A DNA stretch of 64,000 nucleotides from Anarhynchus alexandrinus (GCA_008711295.1 VUYV01000297.1:150736-214735), one strand, 5' to 3'. Counted from the first letter of the stretch, positions 1 to 13,196 are shown. A program made the numbers and translations. The notes: generated from the sequence alone by a model not told the origin.

Positions 1-719
1 CCTGACATTTCAGGAGAGCCACTCCAATCCTATTACCTATGATGCTGCTGTTCCCCAGTTTGGGAAATGGAAAAAGGAGATCCTGTGCAATGAAAGGGAA
101 ATGTTCCAAAAAAGAGACTCACTTCACTTTCTTCCTGCCCTTTTTTCCCCAAGAGCTAGTCAGCCTGCTCAGGACTGCAGTGATCCATGACACTGACAAT
201 CGTGAAGGTGTCACAGAAGGAGCTCTAAATAGGTGGGGTTGTTGTGGGGAGCGCTTTTCTCTGCCCCTTTCCTGAGCCACCATTCTCCAGCTGGGGGAGG
301 CACATGTCCTTGAGACACCCTACAGTACAAAGTGGGGCTGAGATCCCCTCTTCCTTCCTGAATTCTGGAGACCCTTCTACCTCTACCACCATGAACCCCC
401 TCTGGCCCCACACTTGCTGCTCTGTGCTGCCACACTGCTGGCAGAGGGAAGGGCACTTCGCAGCAGGGCATGGTGCAAGGCTTTGGCACTGGGGAGGCCA
501 CAAGTGAGACCAGGATGGAGACACACAACACACGCAGTCCTGAGAGGAGCTAAGCAGGGAAGAGCACAGGAGCAAGGTCACCAGTACCAGGCTGGTATGC
601 AGGCATTGCTTATGTTTCACATCATGATACTGGTGTTGTCTGTACCGTGGCAGGGCAGGGAAAGGAAGGATTGTACCATGATGCGGACAGAAGGGATGGA
701 GGGTGATTCTGGTACTCAC

Positions 720-818
720 GTCATAGACAGGAGGTGGTGGCGGTGCGCTGGCTGAAGGAGGCTGCATTTCCACCTTCTGCCTCAGGATATTTACCCGATT
801 CCTTCTAGGGCACAATAC
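720..818 (-). CDS. NFAM1: NFAM1 cytoplasmic exon, proline-rich with probable first ITAM tyrosine
   Basis: This 99-base exon (phase 0 to 0) has acceptor cctcagcag and donor GTGAGT. It encodes a basic juxtamembrane part (PRRNR), then a proline run that ends in VYD. The position and phase suit the NFAM1 cytoplasmic tail, and the tyrosine may be the first of the ITAM. No following exon with YxxL/I could be recognised between bases 1 and 719. Identity rests on phase and order more than on sequence similarity. Confidence 0.55.
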
Positions 819-3800
819 CTGCTGAGGACAAGACACTAAATTACACATTTGGAGAAAACACCATCTCCCCAAAGATGAAGTGAACACCAATGTCCTGTTA
901 AAGCCAGCTGCTTGCACATCCTAAGTGCTTCCACAGCAAAGAGTGCTGGCACTCTCTGCACAACATGGGGTAAAAGGGAGTCTGCTGACTTACACTGGAG
1001 CAGTGGAAAGGAGAACTGGGCTCTGTGCGTACATAGAAATCAATTCCACCACTGAAACTTAGCTGGACACAGGGTGTAAGTATTTAACAGCACACAACAA
1101 TGCTATAGACCGGGAGTAAAGCAGGACCCTATTCAAAGTACGTGGGGGAATTTCAGAGAGACAAAATGCAGTTACTTTTGTCAGGATTTGGCCGGACACC
1201 TTTTTCTAATACATGGAGTCTAGAGAAGAGCACCAGACGACCATTAATGATGACATACAGTCAGTGATACACTAATGTGCAAGTCCAGCATGAAGGTGAA
1301 GGAAGAAGGTACCTTCCTCCGAAATGTTTCTTGCATTGGATGAGTTCTCCTTGAACACGCTCCATTCATGCACAGATAAGGGTTAGCCCTGCTCAGCAAG
1401 CAAGAGAGGAGGCAGAAAAGGCAGAAGGTTTTGCTAAGTATCTGTGTTCTAATTTGGAAAGAAGTGGGATGATTATATTCACATCACATGAAAACGATGA
1501 ACTGCTTTCCAGTCCATTAGTAACTAAGGAGGATGCTAAATAGCTTCTCTTAAAGATAAACATTTTTAAACCAGCAGGTCTGAGCAAGCTGTGGTGAGAA
1601 ATATGGGCTGTGTTCTGCAGGAGGGCAAATGTAATGACTGCACGATCTCTTCAGGCCCCAAGGAGAGCCCATAGGTCTGACACTTGCTGGCCCATCTCAA
1701 AATCTAGAAAGGCCAATTGGCAAGTCATGACAGTACCTCCCTCCTCATCCCCATGGAGACGCTGTCTAGGCAAGCAGAGATGGGGATCTGTCCCCAGCCT
1801 AGTCACTCTGCCACTTACACTCCTTCTCCCTCCATCAGACTGCCTGCAAGGTATGTCTCATGAGATTAGCAGGTCTGCCAACTGCTGCCAGTCTGTTTTC
1901 AACCTCATGATCTCTGGCTCTGTGTGCTGTAAGCCTGATGCTCCTTGGAGTCGTAGGACTGTACCAGCAGAGCAGCCACCACATAAAAATGCATGCAGAG
2001 AGTCTGCTGTCATGGTGGCAGAGAGCAGGTTGAAAGAGTAAATATGGGGGATACTCTACCTAGAAAACAACAAACCACAAATTTCGTTCTGAAAGACATA
2101 ATTTTTTTTTTTTTAAAGACAGCCTTGAAATCACTGGAAGAGTTCAGAGGATCCTGTTTTGAATGCCTGAGGGTGGCAGTACTAGGAGCGGTAGGTTTTC
2201 CTCAAACAACAGGGATTCCAGTATCATGACTCCAGATTTTTTCCCACAGGTCCCCTGTCTCATCCAGATCTTTCAGCCCTACTTTTGGCTTTTCTTCTGC
2301 TCTCTACATCCTTTCTTTCCCCACTCCTGATTTCCCCTTTGCCCTCAGTTACTCATCTCAGCTTTCACTTCCTTACCCAGCTGGTGCCAACCTGTGCCAC
2401 TGGCCTGCTCACCCAACAGGCCCTGTCAGTCCAGTCTTAACACTTTTCTCCAAGCTCCAGCACTTCCTCGCTCTGGATTCCAGTCCCAGTTTCCCTCCGG
2501 AGGCTCCTTCTTCCAGCCTCACAGAATCACTGCTGTTGGAAGGTGCCTCTGGAGATTGTCTAGTCCAATCCCCCTCTGCTCAAAACAGAGTCAATTAAAG
2601 CAGGTTGCTCCTCTTGTCTCTCTCTTTTTTCCCAGTTAGTTGAGACTTGCACATAGGCTTCCTTGGGATCCTTGTCCTGACCTTCCCCTCTCACTCCGTC
2701 TCTTAATGTTTTCTCTGCCAAACTCATGCCCAAGGCTCTGGTCCCCATCCCCTCCACAATGCAGATTGTTTTCTTCTATGGTGCACAAGCCATGGCCCAG
2801 GAACACAGTTGCACCGTCTCCTTGCAATCAGGTTGTGCCCTTGCACCAGAGTAGCCCCCGTCTTTAAAGAGGATTAGAAACAGGGAAAGTCTTCCCCTTC
2901 TCCTGACACCAGGGCTGCAACAGGCTTGCTTGACTGCACAGGATGTTATCTGTCTGACTGGCACCATGTGGAAAGGCAGCCTCACAGGGCTCCTTTCAAC
3001 AACTGAGCTGCTAAATTGACAAGAGCCACGACTGAGCATGCACAAACTGCAGTCTTCCAGAAACCCATCACAACGCTACATCTCCTTGAATATTCTCAGG
3101 ACCAGCACACTGCTAGTGTGACTTCTTGCCCTGTGTCAGATCTTTGCTCTAAAGCAGAGCATGCTGGAGTCAAAATGATTTATCAGAATTTCTTTAATGG
3201 ACAAATCAATGACTTGTTTTGTCTTTCCTGTAATCTTTTTTCTCAGAAAGACCAAATTTAAAAAAAGAAAATAAACCTGAGGCAGACACCCAGCATGGAA
3301 AATTTCAGCACAGGGACTTCCAATGCAGCCAGGTTAGAAGCAAGTGAAATAAATTCCTAGAATGGGTTGTGTCAGGTATTGCTTTTTATTTGGTTATAAC
3401 TTGCCTTTCTTTTCCACAGAAGCAGAGCTGTTGCAGTGATGCTCAATACAGCAAGAAGAGCGGTAAGGGTAACAAGGACTTCCCACCCATAAGAGGTCTC
3501 TACATACCCTGTACCTGTAAGAAAGAAGGCAAAAGATTCACAGTGTAAGTGGAAGTTACAGTTGTGCTGCATTTTTAACCCTGGAAAGAGCCTTGAGAGA
3601 GCTAAAATACAGAAGCAGCACAGAATATGGTGGCACAGATGAACACACCCTTCAAAGCCTAGTCTGACTCAACAGAGAGCAGGGAGCAGCTGAAGAATCA
3701 TGCAAAAGACAGGATATAAGCAGCTGCACCTCATGTAGATTAGAGGGAGGGGACATAACTATGAGAGCCAAGAAAGGTGGTAGGTAGAGGCTGGCGAAGG

Positions 3801-6800
3801 TCTTCAGTGATAGGGGCAGAAAAACAGATGGTGGAAAGCACACATGCCACACAAACTGGCAGGGTGGATACTGTAGGCATCCTCTGACCAGTGTAGCAAA
3901 GCTATTTTGTCACGGCTCTTTGCATTTACACTTTCTAAGAAGTTTTTCATATCCAGCATTCAGTAATACAAATACAGCCAGTCAGCAGCATGCATGTCCT
4001 TATCACTTTTCTATAACATTCCTCTTATCTTGGCATGAAGTTCTCCCTTGCTTTCCAGTCTGCACATTAACAGAACAACTGACCCCTTGTACCACATGGG
4101 AAAGGGGGAGGGATTATGGTGAGCCCCTAACCTGTTTGTGAGCCCCTAACGGTGAGCGCCTAACCTGTGCATCTGACAATGGCGGGCACCCTAACCACTA
4201 ACCTTGTGTTAACCACCTCTGTCACACTGCTAAAGGCCACACCACATTGTCTCCTGAACACTGACACCTAAAAGCAGCCTCTGACCCAGTGCCTAGGCTC
4301 CCTGGTTAGGCCCTGACTTTAAGCCTGCTGTTCCCAGGAGGCTGCGGTAGGTCAGATAAAAAATATTGCATCTTCATGTCCCCATCTGTGCACTGCGAAC
4401 AGCAGCGCAGATCACCTGTGTAAAACACATTCAACTCTGATGGCATTAAGTATTGGGCATGAAGTATTATTCCCACCTGATTTCATAGAGTGTTTGGGTA
4501 GAGGAAAAGAAGAGCAAAGATCATCTTTTCATAGTCAGATCCAGCCGATTTTTAACCACCTGCCCTTCCTTTCTGGTTGTTCACTTACCTCTAGCAAGGA
4601 CAAACACTCCCTTTCCCATTATCTGGATGTCATTCCATTTGACGTCGCAGTAGTATGTCCCAGTAGAAGAGGTGGTTTGAAGTGGCATGATTCTGTGGTC
4701 ATAAGATATGGCAGCAGTCTCATTCTCTTTTCCAGAAGGGATGTCTACGTTTTCCGACCTATGATAGATGGATGTTTTCTGGCCCAGTGAATTAATCCAG
4801 TAATAGGAGATTGAAAATTTGGTGTATTTCGGCACGTAAGGGAACATGACTTCACAGGGGATGGATATTCCTTCCTTGAGCAGTGCAACCTGGATTGGAG
4901 GTTTCTGCTGTACATTGACTTTTCTCCCTGTAAGGATAATAATTGTTAGCAGTCACCTAACAACACTTCAAGTCAGGAGAGGACTGCAGCCCCAAAGACA
5001 GGATCACATGCTGGAAATAGCCATACGTCAGGAAGCATGCAGTGTTGGCCCTTGTCAGAAATTGAGTGATTCAGAGCACGTGTCTAGTGTGATCTGCCGC
5101 ATCTCTTAGGTAATTGCTGTGTGATTCGCAACAGCCTGTTGCATTCACAGGCTTCCCCTTTTCCCTTGTGAGCTCCTCTGTACGACACCAGCACACAGAA
5201 AGACAGGAAATGAAGCAGGAAGTGAACTGATTTTGCAGTGGTGTGAGACTGTATTTACAACGGATGAATAGAAAGCAATTTTCCAAGACAAACGTTAGCT
5301 GGACATCTCCTGAAACTCCTGAACTACAAACCTCTGCTTGAGCATCTACGTGTGCCCACGTGATGGCTCTGTGCCAGTGAAGGTGCTGTACACAAGCAGG
5401 TATTATCGGTAGGACTGTGTATTTCTGAAGCACAAGTGAGTGCATCTTCTACACAGGGGCCAGTACCAGGGCCACGAGAAATAAGACACGGCTTAATCAG
5501 TCCAGACTTTTGCTGCTGTAAATGGGCAGCAAAGCTCAAGACTTGATGCTAGATATGGGAACTATCTGAAGAAGACTGCAGATCTTAAGTATCAATACAT
5601 GACAGTATCTTAGGTAAAGAGATGGGAGATCGTGCCCTTCATGAGCTTCCTCCTTACACAGACAGGGCTGTTGGAAGTGATCTATCACTGCAATTCAGTA
5701 GACAATGATGTTGGGAGTTGCAAGAGAGGATGAATAAGCACAGATGGGGAACCATACCATAGTTCACTCCCTGTTTTGTTTAATAAAAAATTTAAAAAGC
5801 TAAGAGTGAGCCATGGGCTAGTAAGGAGCCTGGAGTACAGGATCTCTTTGGCTTCCCAGCCAAATCTGGGTTTAACATCAGGCAGTCTATGGATCTATTT
5901 GTTTGGCAGCTGACATAACACCACATATAAAGCAACTTAAGAGGAGGTCTGTGCAAACCACTGTTGTCTTTAAAAAAGGGAACTGGAAACTTACACACAA
6001 GTCGTCTTACCAAATGAAGGATTTTTTTTTCAGAGACATGAAAATAGAAGGGGAAAAAAAAAGTAGCAAAAGAGAGTAGAGGCTGAGCAGGCTTTTCCAT
6101 TCATGCTTTTGATGGGATTCCCTGGGGTTCTGCATCTATGAACAGGCTCATAACAACGCATTAAAGCTGTCCCAAAGCACAGCCAGGCTTGCTTTCCTGT
6201 CATCGTGCACTAACGCTGCATCACAACAGCAGCATCACCTCTGCACAGCAGGACTCAGCATCAGAAAAGGCAACTCAGACTTAGCGCTGCTGAATGCTGA
6301 GCACTGAGAAAGTGTTGTGGGGGGCAATAATAGATGGAGGGCACAGCCACTGTCCAGAAAGGACTGTTGGGAAGTAACATCCATTAAGGAAAATCCTCTA
6401 CAGATGACATAGCCAGGGACAATAGCCTGAGAGTAAGGAAAAGCTTAGGTTACATCACTAGAAAAAGGTTCTTAGCTATAAAAGCAACCAAGATACAGTA
6501 CAGTCCTAAGGGACATGTTCATTTGTTGTGAGTGCACAGTCCTGCATACACTAGATACAATGTTATGGAAAGAGGTAGCAGAAAATCCTGCAGACACTGT
6601 GGGAGTGATAACCCGAGCAGTCTCTTCTGGGCCTTATTTTCTAAAATCATTCATCATTCATCAGCCTTCTCCTCATCTCTACCCAACAGAACACACAAGA
6701 ATATAGTTTCTATACAAGGCATGGCTAAGCACCGCTGTAAAAAAACAGAGCAGAGATCCATCTTCTTACAGTATCCCAGGAGCCATTAGCTTGAGAAGAA

Positions 6801-7098
6801 CATGCCAGGGAAAAAGCCAAACCATTTTATTTAGGTTATCTAACCCTTCTCCCATGTCTCCCCTTTCTTGAGGATTCTCTCTCTCAGCTTTGAAATGCTT
6901 AAAAGACAGAAATAGCAGCAGTGTGCAAATTCCTAGAGGGGATCTCTGGAAATTAGCAAAAGCTGGAAATTAGCAGCTGGAAATGCTCTAATATGAACAA
7001 ACATGAGAGGAAACAAAAGGAATAAAAAACCCCGTTTTTTTACCTCCACACTGAAGCAACCAAAGAAACAGGAAGATGACTTTTAGATCAGAGGTCAT
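720..7098 (-). CDS. NFAM1: NFAM1, ITAM-bearing immune receptor (partial, 3' end outside window)
   Basis: Four exons on the minus strand (7098-7044, 4927-4589, 3514-3405, 818-720) join in phase into 201 open codons. The product is a type I membrane protein: signal peptide (residues 1-18), one V-type Ig domain with the Cys43-Cys112 pair in the contexts SIPCEV and TGTYYCDV, an N-E-T glycosylation sequon near residue 87, a transmembrane helix (about 144-165) ending in LLLWKRK, then a cytoplasmic part running to a proline stretch and VYD. The Ig core (TGTYYC.V.W) and the helix ending ALLLW match mammalian NFAM1, which signals through an ITAM to NFAT and cytokine genes in leukocytes. VYD at the edge of exon 4 probably starts the ITAM; the rest should lie left of base 1. 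Exon-intron phases (1,1,0,0) are consistent. Assignment rests on remembered family features, not on a search. Confidence 0.78.
2516..2612 (-). mobile_element. CR1 LINE 3'-end fragment
   Basis: About 95 bases resemble the reverse complement of the CR1 3' untranslated end: an AGAATCAC-type terminus, then GGAAGGTGCCTCTGGAGAT and TCTAGTCCAATCCCCCTGCTC-like text. It lies in the NFAM1 intron between the transmembrane and cytoplasmic exons. Confidence 0.75.
3405..3514 (-). CDS. NFAM1: NFAM1 transmembrane exon with GC donor
   Basis: The 110-base exon runs from phase 1 to phase 0. It encodes a short stalk, about 22 hydrophobic residues and the stop-transfer sequence WKRK. The donor that keeps frame with the next exon is AAG followed by GCAAGT, an otherwise perfect consensus with GC in place of GT. 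Reading past it adds ten codons (ASYNQIKSNT) to a stop at 3372-3374, giving a tail-less receptor. Confidence 0.75.
4118..4170. repeat. Short imperfect tandem repeat in NFAM1 intron
   Basis: Three imperfect units of GTGAGCCCCTAAC follow one another, the last with GCG for GCC. Related CCTAACC words continue to about 4,240. No function is apparent. Confidence 0.55.
4589..4927 (-). CDS. NFAM1: NFAM1 Ig-domain exon
   Basis: This 339-base exon (phase 1 to phase 1) encodes the whole V-type Ig domain as a single module. It has a clean acceptor (ttacag) and a GTAAGT donor. The two disulfide cysteines are residues 43 and 112, and the second is preceded by the canonical D/T-x-G-x-Y-x-C type pattern (STGTYYC). 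The exon is open in one frame throughout. Confidence 0.82.
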
Positions 7099-7114
7099 GA
7101 TGGGGGGTCAGAGG
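7044..7114 (-). CDS. NFAM1: NFAM1 exon with start codon and signal peptide
   Basis: Coding starts at ATG 7098-7096 and encodes 18 codons of a hydrophobic leader (MTSDLKVIFLFLWLLQCG) before a GT donor at 7043. A pyrimidine-rich stretch and AG (7120-7115 on the minus strand) lie 17 bases upstream of the ATG and look like a strong acceptor. The exon therefore probably begins at 7114, with at least one untranslated exon further right. Confidence 0.75.
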
Positions 7115-7120
7115 CTGTAA

Positions 7121-10100
7121 GAAAGCAATCAGATATGAAGATCCAAAAGGCATAGGAGATGGGGGTTTGTCAGGTATTTCCACGCCCAGGCAGCTGGTTG
7201 ATCCTCTTGTCTGCAAAGGGACAGGCGGGATGGATACACGCTGCTTTTGGCAAGCTGTTCCTGGCAGATGCAGGCTCTTCTGCTTTTTGATCAGACTCCT
7301 CCCTGCACTGAGGTTCATTTCTCTGTACTGTTACAATGGCGTTACACCTACCAGCGTGTGTCCAAAGATTAGACCCTAAGCTCTTTAACATATAGAGCTT
7401 TGTCTCCCAATGACCATAAAATATCACATGCATTTAAAGCAAACTTTGTCACCTTCCACAGTGACCAAAGCCCCATGTTGGAATACGGAAAAAATGTGCT
7501 TTGACTGATGCAGATCGAGGCCATTTGAGGTGAACGTGGTCAAATTTAGTGAAGGACTCAACTGACTCTGGAGCAATGGACAAGCTTAAAAGTGGCACAG
7601 TGGGATTTTTACTATCATTTTGCAAGGATTTGTTTACACAGTTGTTTTGGATCAGCTATTCCTGATTATCTCACTGCATGGACCATCCAGGTTTTAGAAG
7701 AAAGGCACCCTACTTCAGATTATCCTAATCAAGTGCTTTGTTCACATGGGGAAGCTACTGAGCAGTGCCACAGGGTGTGGATTCAGGGCAGAGTAGCACT
7801 GTCAAACTCCTTTATGTTAATACTCCAGTGTGGGATCACCTGTTTTGCCTTCAACAGGGAAAACAAGTATCCACACCAGCAGTCAGTACAGAGGAACAGT
7901 TCCACTGTCCTGACTGCACAAAACTTCCCTCCGCAGCCAACTCCTCCACTAGGTCATTTCGGAGCAAGGCGCTTATATTCCAGAAGTGAGAACAACCAGA
8001 CTGCAAATTCATCCCTAACGACTGTGATGCTTCAGATCCACAAGATGCTGGCTCTGAATCAGCTTTGCAATGCAGGCAAACCTTAAGAAATCTATTGTAG
8101 GCAAATCTAAGGAGAGCCCTTTGAAGAAGAAAACCCTTTCTTTGTGGGAGGATCCTGCCACCTATACTTATGCGGAGTCTTTGATTTCAACGAAAGCTTG
8201 TTTTTAGCTAAGACATCTGCAATGCAACAGCTGAGCAGCATCTGACTCAAAAAAAAACCCTTGATGTCTGAGAGGTCTTCACTTCTCTCTAGGCAGCTTC
8301 CTCCTTTTGCAATTCTTGTGAGACATTTGCACTGTCCACAAGAAAGCACTTCGCTGCAATTTCAAGGGTGCCTGCTCACACAGGGTGCTGGGCTGTGAAG
8401 ACTGGTGGGGAATGGCCGTGTGGAGAAAGACCCAAGAAAGTAGATGAGCCTGTAAACTGAGCATAGTCGAACTCACTCTGTCGGCTGCTTTATCTCTTTA
8501 GAGTTTGTAGGAGCAAGGTTTTCCCCAAAGCAACCTTTGCTTTACAGCATTTTTCCTCCTGTTCAGCCTGGAACAGGTCCTCAGGAGGAAGGGGCCTTGA
8601 CACAGGGGGCGGCGTGCAGCTGCGGCTGCTGCTTCCCCATAGGCCAGGGACCACTCCAGTACCTTGCTGAGAGCCCTGACAGATGGGGAGAGGAGCAAGT
8701 GGCTTTGTGTGGCTCTGCAAGGCTGGTGCAGCAGCTGCACTCCTCCAGGGAAGGTTTAGCTCAGATTAGCCAAAACCAACTCCTCTCCCCAAGACATGCT
8801 GATGTGAGCTGCACGGGGCTGGTCTCAGCTGGAAATCGCTCCTCGCAGGTCTTAACGCTGAGCAGCAAGGACAATCAAGAGCGGTAACAAGACACTTGGG
8901 GCCCACTTGGTATATCAGATATGTAGGCACAGATCAAGCAGCTGCGGCTGTGGGATCACAACAGTGCTCGGGCAGCATTTCTCAGACCTGAACAGCATCT
9001 CAAGGTAGTTGGGGCAGGGAGGGAGAAGGGGACAGGGACTTACTTCCCTCCTGTGGAAGAACTCTGCTGAACAGTGGGGGCTTCCTCAGCTCTTGTATCA
9101 TGCTCACACACATGCAGTGTGCAGCTTTGCAATTTCCAGCATTGATGTATTTCTAGAGGACAGAACATGCTGCTCCTGTCAGCGATGTGTTTTAACTGTT
9201 ATCAGCATTTATCTGCTTCAGGAATTCAGAGCAATAAATGGATTAAGTGCGGTAGGTTTGCAGGGCTGCTAGGTCAAAATCCTCCTCCCGTCCTTTCCCT
9301 TCTCTTCCTATAAACAACCCTGTTGCCACTCTAAATGCCAAGTCCTAGAAATATCGCTGTCTGGAATTTATAAAAAAATACATAGATCTAGCATTTCAAA
9401 AGACATCACATGTAAGACTCAGCTGTGGGATTAGAGGCACGGCCAGGCCAGAAATACATTCACTGCTGGAATTTGCTATGGTAGAGCTCGCTGAAAAGAA
9501 ATGGCTTTGAAACGACTACCCAGCAGCTATTAACTGCAAGACAGGATGACATTCTGTTCCTTAGAGCCTAAAGGGAGCCTGAGTCTTTGAATGTTAAAAT
9601 CTAATTCAATTTGGTCTGGGGATTCTGGACTGGGTTTTAACCCTGGAGACATAAATGGGAGAAAGATGAGGAAAAGCTGGGGAGCTGTGTATTTTTATTA
9701 CCAGCCTGTAGCAGGCTGGATCCCCCTGAAACTTATGTGGAACTAACCAACATACCTGTGCCAAAGGAAATAAATTACAAAATTCCAAAGGGATAGGTCA
9801 TTGTATGACCTTCACTCATGTATTATACAGCATACTGCTGCATGTGAGCTAGTCCCTGCAGCACGACGAGGAGGGAACTGCCTGTCCAGCTGTAGCCCTG
9901 CCACAGCACAGACTGGCCGGGATCTGTATGGCTTGGTCCTTCCTTTGATGCAGCGAATGCTGATCACTTCCTGAGACTAAATACAGAATTGGGCCAGGTG
10001 CTAGCAACAGTTCCTGCTTGTAGCTGGAAAGCAGCCATTAATTTCACTCAAGCGCTGTTAAAAGCCTGCAACAGTGGCCAGCATTCTCAACCATGAGGAA

Positions 10101-11180
10101 AAGCACATTGTTCTGGTGCACACGACCAAGTTTGGGCAAGTGCTGAACCTACCAGAATTGCCTGTTCACAGCTGTATCCAACCTACACCCACAAGTAAAG
10201 GCGCGCACACGCACACACACGTGCCCACACATGCCCCCACAGCCAACTCCAGGGAAAGCATTTATTCAAACAAAAAGGCTGCTGCTAGCCAAGGCAAAAG
10301 CAATGCTGCAGAGACCACAACAAAGCCTCTTTGTTGCTGAAGCATTTAAGACCACAACCATCCAAAAGAGAAACACCGCTTGGCGCAGTAGAAGAGCTGC
10401 AGCAACTCAACAAGCCTGATTGCAGAGCGTGCTTCAAAGCATTCCCCAGCACGGCAGCTCCGGATTTGCTGCCTTGTCAGAGACCAGCTCAATCCCCCAC
10501 CACTCAAAGCCAGCCAGCGGCAACACACGCACCTCTGAGGATTCACAATCTCTTTGACTCCTCTAACCCCAGACTCTGCGGCATACGGTTTCCCTCTGTC
10601 TGGCAGCAGGAGCGATAGGAGAGCCTGCGCAAGCAGGGCCGTACCTCTGCCAGCGTTTTTACCACTGTTGTGTGTCGAGTGCCTCTCAGCAGGGCTGGAT
10701 GATGCTGAGGTAAAAGCTGCCAGTGCCCTCGCTACGTTTCCACCCGCTGAACTGCTCAAGGGAAGAGAACAATCAGTGACTCGAGGGGAAACCAGAAAAA
10801 GAAAAGGTGTTGACACTACTGCGAGGAGGGGGGGGCGCACTTCTATAATTCCCTTTCACCAGCAAAATGAGTCTGCCTCAGAAATCACCCTGCTTCTGCG
10901 CTTTTTCTGTTCATCCACTGGAAAGATTCCCGAGGACTAAATTACCACCACGTGCCCGCTGCGCTCTCGGGGGCTGACGCTGTGTGGCTGCACCTCAACC
11001 TCCCAGCCTTCCCCTGCAGCTCCCCTTCACAGGCTCCCTCTCACAGCCGGGCTGGCCAGCCTGGGGCAGCGGGACTTGGCCTGGAAGGACTTCTTTACCT
11101 TCTCAGGCTGACACCCTCCAGGAGGAACCTCCACCTGGCCAGGCCCGGGGCTGATGTAGGGCCAGAGCTGCCATGTTTCA
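7121..11180. other. Upstream of the NFAM1 start exon, no gene recognised
   Basis: Short open frames on both strands look like chance. A CA-rich patch lies at about 10,200-10,240. The strong acceptor at 7,115 implies that an untranslated NFAM1 exon should exist in or beyond this stretch, but I could not place it. Confidence 0.4.
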
Positions 11181-11640
11181 CCCACTCGCGCAAGGGGCGT
11201 AAAGGTTCCCCCCAGGGCAGCTCACCCGCACCGGGAGGGACAGCGGAGCCGCCTCAGCTAAGGCAGAGCAACACCGGCACCGCCGCCATGGAGCCGCGGG
11301 GCCGGGCTGGGTCGCGGGGCTGGGGCTGAGGGGCGGCGGCCATTGCCCGCCAACCCGCGCCCTCGCCCACAAGATGGCGCCGTNGCCCCAGCTGAGGGTG
11401 CTGCCACCTGCGCTTCAGCACAGGCGAAATGCAAACACGGGGCCGGGCCCAGAAAACGAGGTGGGCGAAAAGCCCCGTGTTGTGCCGCGCCCGGCCTCCC
11501 CCTCCCTCCCTCCCGCACCCACCCACTCACCCACGCGCCGCCACGGCCCCAGGTCACCAGGGGGAGCTGCCCTGTTTTGCCCCCAGTGCCGCTCGGCGTC
11601 TCCCCCCGCTCCTCAGCAGCACCGCAACCATAACCCCAGA
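11180..11640. promoter_or_regulatory. CpG-rich island, candidate promoter
   Basis: Dense CpG and GC-rich text contrasts with the AT-rich flanks. It contains two ATGs in good context on the plus strand (GCCGCCATGG at 11,288 and AAGATGGCG at 11,374); the first hits a stop after 13 codons. The second is open for 29 codons to a possible donor (GAG, GTGGGC) and includes an ambiguous base at 11,384. Neither frame is recognisable. The island may serve NFAM1 (minus) through an untranslated exon, or an unidentified plus-strand transcript. Confidence 0.6.
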
Positions 11641-13196
11641 GAAAAAGAGCGCAACTAGGATCCATTTAAGGCAAAACTGATGATAATTAACCATAACCAA
11701 CAACTCGGCAGAACGACACTTACTCGGCAAGCTGCAGATACTGCAGCAGCGGCGGCGGTTGGCCTGTTCAGTGGGAGCAAGCAGAGGACAGGGCGCGGAA
11801 AGGGAAAATAAACCTTATTTTAGGCTCTGTTGGCCCTGCCACAATGGGGTTCATCCATCCCCGCTGCCCTCCACCCCCGGCGGCTGCCAGAGGTCTCTGT
11901 CCCCGCAGCAGCCGGGACCTGCCACCCCTCTTGCCCCATGGCTGCTGGCTCCCCCAGCAGCAGCCCAGCAGGCTAAGCTGCCTTTGCTGAGTGCTTTTGG
12001 GATAGGTGGGTGAAGCGTGGGGGAGGTGGGGGTCGCGTTGCCCCCAGTGCCTGGCACTGTCCGCCCCAGCCGCTCGCAAGCCATCCCTCCTATGCCCTGG
12101 GGTGCTTGGGGAAACCCCTGCCAGCGCTGGCAGGGAGGGCAGTTTTATTATGAATGATTACTCTTCCTCAGCTTGCAGAGGCCTCCTGGCACCCGGCATG
12201 GGCCCCTGGCTGGGCTCCTGCTGCGGCAGGCGAGGATGCAGAGATGATCCGCACACCGATTTTTTCCTGGGAAAACCTTTTTACATATTTTCCACCACCA
12301 GCAAAGCCCAGCCACCTATTTCACACTGCTAACAGGTGATGCTGCACTAGTCAAGGCTCCAGTGACAGTGTTTAGCTCACTGTGGTTGCCTCAGCTGGGG
12401 CAGGCTCAAATCAGTGCCTCTGCAAACAGCCACCGGCTGCTGCACCCCAAGGGTGTACGGCTGCTGTCAGCTCCCCGGCAGCACACCACCTCACCGGCCC
12501 CCCGTGGGAGTAGGAGAGCAGGAGTCACAGGCGCCACAGCCCTCCCACGGCCACAGGATGTGTCACCAGCCCCGAGGTGCCACTGCCGGGCCAGCCTGAA
12601 CTTTCTCACATTAGCAGCAAAAATGCTGGGGGGGCGGGATGCTGGCCAGAAGCAGGGCACGCTGCCGACAGCTCCTAACCATATTCTTAAAACGGGAGCC
12701 CCTGACCTCTCTCCTGACCAGCTGCATGCCTTGAGGTGTGCATGTCATGCCCCAAAATCCTGCTGAATGAAGGGCTCCACATCCTCTCTGTAAGGGGCAA
12801 AAGGAGGCAGGTTTGACAGGGGCTGGGTCCTGCACAAGGCAGACACAGGGAGGATCGTGTTGGACAAGGTGGCAATGGTTGCGAGGGAGCCGTAGGACTG
12901 ATCCCTGCCAGCAACGGCCTCGCCAGACGGCCCTTCTGGGCTCGTCTGCACAGGAAAGCTGCTCTGGCCCCAGCAAGTGCCACTTCAAGCTAGCTGTGCT
13001 AGCCCCGGCTCCCCGCACCGTGGCAGGGAGCAGCTTCTGACCACCTCTGGGTACCCAGGCCTGCCCCACGGCTGCCCTGAAATCCAAGCTCTTTATCCCC
13101 GAGCTTGTTCAAGGACACCCTGCACTCCATTGCACCCAGACTACCTCATTCCTTCCCCTGTTCCTCCCCTTGCTTTTTTCTGTGTTTTTTAAATCT

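Noticed and set aside
225..917. A 230-codon minus-strand frame as one gene
   Set aside because: Only its middle part (720-818) is supported as an NFAM1 exon by splice sites and phase; the rest is intron.
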